Positions 15,937 through 18,724 of a stretch of 18,724 nt of DNA are shown piece by piece. How positions within the stretch are numbered: position 1 is the first letter of the stretch; every line of letters begins with the position of its first letter. The stretch covers positions 4,247-22,970 of the forward strand of contig NZGX01000086.1 of assembly GCA_002691085.1 (NCBI GenBank), written 5' to 3'. The notes beneath the pieces were generated by a model. That model made no database searches and was not told the DNA's origin. It was given only the letters and a program-made list of their open reading frames with translations. This DNA is from Rhodospirillaceae bacterium. Its GTDB lineage: Bacteria; Pseudomonadota; Alphaproteobacteria; Rhodospirillales; Rhodospirillaceae. Both the position numbers and the translations under genes were made by a program.

Positions 15937-16935
15937 ATGAAAAACGTTTCACTGCTTACAATTACTGTAATAATATGCTTGCTGATTATGGAATTACTTC
16001 TGCGAGTAGCTGGTTATCAGCCTCTGCAACTGAAACCAAATAGGTTTTTTGTTGATAATTCAGAAACTACATGGTCAGTCCCTGATAAAGATATTGGATG
16101 GTTAAACAAACCAGGTTTATCTATATCAATTGAAGAAGGAAATGCTCCTATGACATTTTGGAGTCACGGAAGAAGAGCATCAAGGAAATATGATAAATTT
16201 GATAATTATTCTCTTAATATAATGTTATCTGGCGGGAGTAATGCTCAGTCATATGGCGTGGAGGACGAAAAAACTTTTGCTTTTTTACTCGGAAATAGTT
16301 TACCTGGTGTGAGGGTGGATAATTTTGGGACTGGAGGTTTTGGAACTGTACAGTCCTATATGCTTGCCAAAAGAACTCTAGAGCATTTTTATATTAATCA
16401 AAAACCAGATTTAATTATATTAAGTATTTCTGATTCTCACTTTAATAGAAATGTTTCGGATTTTTCTTGGATGAGAAATATTTCTGATAAAAATGGTTAC
16501 TATGTATCGCCTCCACATTATAGATTAAGCTATGGAGAAGTAGAGTTTCATCCATTTAAGGTAATAAAGCCATGGGTTTTCGAAACCTCTTCATCAATGT
16601 TAACATTATTGCACTTTTTAGTTAACAAGCACGTTTCTTATAGTACTAGTTCTTATTCAAATGAAATCACATTTTTTGCTCTAAATAAGTTTAAAGAAAT
16701 GGCATCAGAAAACCAAAGTGATTTCTTAGTTTTAATACTTGAAGATTATTCGGGTAAGTCAGAGTTTCTTTTGAAGTCCTCCGGAATTAATTATTTGAAT
16801 TGCTCAGGTTTTGAGAAAACTAATCCTGAGTTATATCTCCTTGGTGGGGGAAGCCATCCTAATGATAAGTTTCATCAATACTATGCTGAGTGTTTAGAGA
16901 CTTGGTTAAGGGATAATTATAGAATTACAAATTGA
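15937..16935 (+). CDS. Membrane-anchored SGNH-like protein with non-canonical catalytic blocks
   Basis: The protein has 332 residues. Residues 4-24 form a hydrophobic N-terminal anchor or uncleaved signal, placing the body in the periplasm. The SGNH fold is suggested by GGSNAQSYGV (99-108, Ser101 at the nucleophile position), NFGTGGFGTVQS (129-140, block II) and GSHPND (305-310, His307). Two features are non-standard. The usual Asp three residues before the catalytic His is Gly304, and block III reads SDSHFNRN (165-172) rather than a plain ND. The H-x-x-RN form occurs in some glycan-cluster SGNH proteins. Likely roles are removal or transfer of acyl groups on surface glycans, but it may be catalytically weak. 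The ATG has no clear Shine-Dalgarno sequence. It overlaps the next gene by 4 nt. Confidence 0.7.
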   Translation: MKNVSLLTITVIICLLIMELLLRVAGYQPLQLKPNRFFVDNSETTWSVPDKDIGWLNKPGLSISIEEGNAPMTFWSHGRRASRKYDKFDNYSLNIMLSGGSNAQSYGVEDEKTFAFLLGNSLPGVRVDNFGTGGFGTVQSYMLAKRTLEHFYINQKPDLIILSISDSHFNRNVSDFSWMRNISDKNGYYVSPPHYRLSYGEVEFHPFKVIKPWVFETSSSMLTLLHFLVNKHVSYSTSSYSNEITFFALNKFKEMASENQSDFLVLILEDYSGKSEFLLKSSGINYLNCSGFEKTNPELYLLGGGSHPNDKFHQYYAECLETWLRDNYRITN

Positions 16936-17942
16936 GGTTTGATTTGAGACAATTCAGAAATAGTTTATTTTTAGTTTTTACTTCATCAGTATTTTCTTTA
17001 ATAATTATAGAACTTTTTTGTCGATTAGTTATAGATGATGGAATGCATTATCATTTGGAGATGTGGAAGTATGCAATAAATTTAAAGCAAATATCTAAGA
17101 ATCCTGAAATTGGACATGAGCATTTGCCAAATAAAAAAATAAGGCTGATGGGAGTTGATGTTGAGACAAATAATTTTGGCCTTCGTGATGACTGGATTGA
17201 TAAATATCCACAGGAAGATGTGATTAGAATTTTGATGCTGGGGGATTCTATAACTTTTGGGTGGGGTGTTGAATCCGATAAAACAATTGCAAAGAGGCTG
17301 GAGAATTCTCTTTCCTTAAACTTAAATAGAAAGGTTGAAGTTATAAATGCCGGTGTTGGTAATTACAATACATCTATGCAGGTAGAATGGTTTGAGACAG
17401 TTGGTTTACTTTTTAGTCCAGACATAGTTTTGCTTAATTTTTTTATAAATGATGCAGAAGCTACACCAGCATATAAAGAAATTTCATTCCTTGATAAATA
17501 CTTATACAGTAAAGTTATTTTTTTAGCAGGAGTAGACTCAGCCAAGAGGAATTTTTTTGGAGAAAAAAATTGGGAGAATTACTATAGATCGCTTTACTCT
17601 GTTGACAGCTCAGGGTGGTTAGATTTGAAGAAATCATTTTTAAGCATGGTAGAAATATGTAAAATAAATGATTTACCTCTAATTGTCCTAGATTACCCTG
17701 AAATGCGTAGATTAAATCCTTACCCTTTTAAAGATATATCTAAAAAAATTGAACGCTTATCAGTTGCAAATAGCGTTGATTATATTTCCCTCTTACCCGC
17801 TATAGTCAGTGAGAGACCAGAAAGTTTATGGGTATCAGTGCCTGATCCCCACCCGAATGGGTATGCAAACAAATTGATATCCGATTTCTTAACAAATGAA
17901 CTTTCTCAGAATCCCTCAATAAAATACAGACTTAGTAAATAA
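16932..17942 (+). CDS. Membrane-anchored SGNH/GDSL hydrolase-like protein
   Basis: The protein has 336 residues from the TTG at 16932, which overlaps the previous stop (TTGA). An in-frame TTG four codons later (16944) has GAGG 6 nt upstream and is an equally good or better start. Residues 9-34 are a hydrophobic N-terminal anchor. The SGNH blocks are clear: LGDSITFGWG (103-112, Ser106 nucleophile), NAGVGNYNT (139-147), IND (172-174) and PDPHPNGYA (304-312, Asp305/His307). The Asp is two rather than three residues before the His, so which Asp is catalytic is uncertain. The role is probably that of a periplasmic esterase or O-acyltransferase partner acting on a glycan; the substrate cannot be inferred. 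It ends only 4 nt from the convergent prepilin peptidase gene, with no terminator hairpin visible between them. Confidence 0.78.
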   Translation: MRFDLRQFRNSLFLVFTSSVFSLIIIELFCRLVIDDGMHYHLEMWKYAINLKQISKNPEIGHEHLPNKKIRLMGVDVETNNFGLRDDWIDKYPQEDVIRILMLGDSITFGWGVESDKTIAKRLENSLSLNLNRKVEVINAGVGNYNTSMQVEWFETVGLLFSPDIVLLNFFINDAEATPAYKEISFLDKYLYSKVIFLAGVDSAKRNFFGEKNWENYYRSLYSVDSSGWLDLKKSFLSMVEICKINDLPLIVLDYPEMRRLNPYPFKDISKKIERLSVANSVDYISLLPAIVSERPESLWVSVPDPHPNGYANKLISDFLTNELSQNPSIKYRLSK

Positions 17943-17946
17943 TTTT

Positions 17947-18444
17947 TTACATTGGTATGTTTAAAAACCCAAGAAGAACTCCAAGGTAAGAAAAATAAAT
18001 ACCAAAGCAAAGTCCAGGGCCTAATGGAATCTCTTCATCTAGCTCTGGTTTTTTTGTTTTAATTAAATAATAGATACCTAATACTATTAATGAGCTAGAA
18101 CCAGCCAAAGCCATAATATATGGTAATGCCCAAGGACCAACCCATAGTCCACCCACAGCGACCAAAATAATATCACCTTGCCCCATTGCTTCCCTTTGTT
18201 TTATTTTGGTAAAAATATACCTGATAAGCCAAAAAATGAGTCCGTTTAATAATGATCCTATCAATGCACTTTTCCAACTTAATCCCAATGGTGAGCCAAG
18301 GGCGATGGTAGTAAGTGCAGCTATACCAAGGGCAAGTAGTACTGTAGTAGAGAGAAACTTTGTTTTATAATCTACCCAGGAGAGATAAAGCAAACCAACA
18401 GTTAGCATTAGTGTACTTGCGTATTTAATTACTTCTGGATTCAT
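17947..18444 (-). CDS. A24-family prepilin peptidase (short, catalytic domain only)
   Basis: The protein has 165 residues, with about five or six hydrophobic segments. It carries both catalytic aspartates of this inner-membrane protease family: Asp25 in SWVDYKTKFL and Asp91 in the GxGD motif MGQGD (87-91). IPLGPGLCFG (139-148) matches the conserved C-terminal block. The N-terminal cysteine-rich methyltransferase domain of full-length PilD/GspO is absent, as in CpaA/TadV-type or minimal peptidases. It would cleave type IV prepilin or pseudopilin leaders at the cytoplasmic side. Within 2.6 kb of the GspE-type ATPase it probably serves the same machine, although the genes are not contiguous. It follows the glutamine synthetase fragment by 49 nt. 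Confidence 0.85.
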   Translation of the reverse strand: MNPEVIKYASTLMLTVGLLYLSWVDYKTKFLSTTVLLALGIAALTTIALGSPLGLSWKSALIGSLLNGLIFWLIRYIFTKIKQREAMGQGDIILVAVGGLWVGPWALPYIMALAGSSSLIVLGIYYLIKTKKPELDEEIPLGPGLCFGIYFSYLGVLLGFLNIPM

Positions 18445-18493
18445 GTCTAACTAAGTTTGCTTATTAGCTTTAATAAAAATCTGTTGCATAAAA

Positions 18494-18724
18494 TTAATTG
18501 GTCTTTTTTTCAAAAAATAAAACAAAAATTAATGAGATACAAAAGAAAACCATTTGGAATGTATAAAATGTAAATCTATCATAAACGGGTTGAAATAATG
18601 CTGTGGCCATACAATTTGTTAAGTTTAAAAGAATTACCTTTGCTTGAAGAAAATAAGGATTAGCCGATCCATCCATTAATCTTAATTCAAATCTTCCCGG
18701 ATCAGGAATTCTTATCATGTGTGT
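18494..18724 (-). pseudogene. 3' end of a glutamine synthetase gene with an aberrant, shortened C-terminus
   Basis: The minus-strand frame is open at the window edge, so its start lies outside. The first visible residues, THMIRIPDPGRFELRLMDGS followed by ANPYFLQA, are an unmistakable glutamine synthetase block, closest to the class III GlnT type. After LQA the sequence drifts away from the family, turns hydrophobic (FQMVFFCISLIFVLFF) and stops at 18494-18496, about 48 residues later. Family members normally continue for roughly another 80-100 residues after this block with a GLDGI-type segment, which is missing. I saw no frameshift that restores it in the bases present. This could be a decayed gene, a deletion joint, or an assembly error. 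The upstream part is not visible. Confidence 0.55.

Noticed and set aside
17943..17946. Bidirectional terminator between the convergent SGNH and prepilin peptidase genes
   Set aside because: Only four bases separate the stops and no inverted repeat spans them.

Overview
The window is AT-rich DNA from a Gram-negative bacterium. A Sec-type signal peptide, a GspE-class secretion ATPase, tandem TPR-glycosyltransferases and a class III (GlnT-like) glutamine synthetase fragment fit an AT-rich, possibly aquatic, alphaproteobacterium. That placement is an inference from gene families only. Coding density is very high: the longest gene-free stretches are about 225 nt (1009-1232) and 169 nt (15768-15936), and no tRNA, rRNA, insertion sequence or CRISPR array was seen.

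Region 1 (1-1133, minus strand) is the start of a secreted Ala/Thr/Ser/Gly-rich protein that resembles a surface-layer or beta-strand-repeat protein. It has a clear signal peptide and its own good sigma70-type promoter. A perfect 9+9 bp inverted repeat fills the promoter spacer.

Region 2 (1233-15767, minus strand) is one long co-oriented block, read from right to left. It starts with a HicB-like small protein and a GspE/PilB-type ATPase. Six genes then encode N-terminal TPR arrays fused to GT9-like glycosyltransferase domains. One of these is a double-length protein with two complete TPR+GT units, so there are seven GT domains in all. A small GT-A (GT8-like) glycosyltransferase sits inside the array. 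Many junctions overlap by 1-25 nt or are only 1 nt apart, which indicates an operon with translational coupling.

Region 3 (15937-17942, plus strand) is a divergent pair of membrane-anchored SGNH-fold proteins with a 4-nt overlap. Region 4 (17947-18724, minus strand) is a short A24 prepilin peptidase, preceded by the 3' end of a glutamine synthetase that loses homology before the family's usual C-terminus.

A working model, by inference: the TPR-GTs and the GT8-like enzyme build or attach glycans, the SGNH proteins modify glycans in the periplasm (for example by O-acyl addition or removal), and the GspE ATPase and prepilin peptidase belong to a type II secretion or pilus-like machine. The highly expressed secreted protein is the obvious candidate cargo or glycan acceptor. 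No single sequence feature proves that link.
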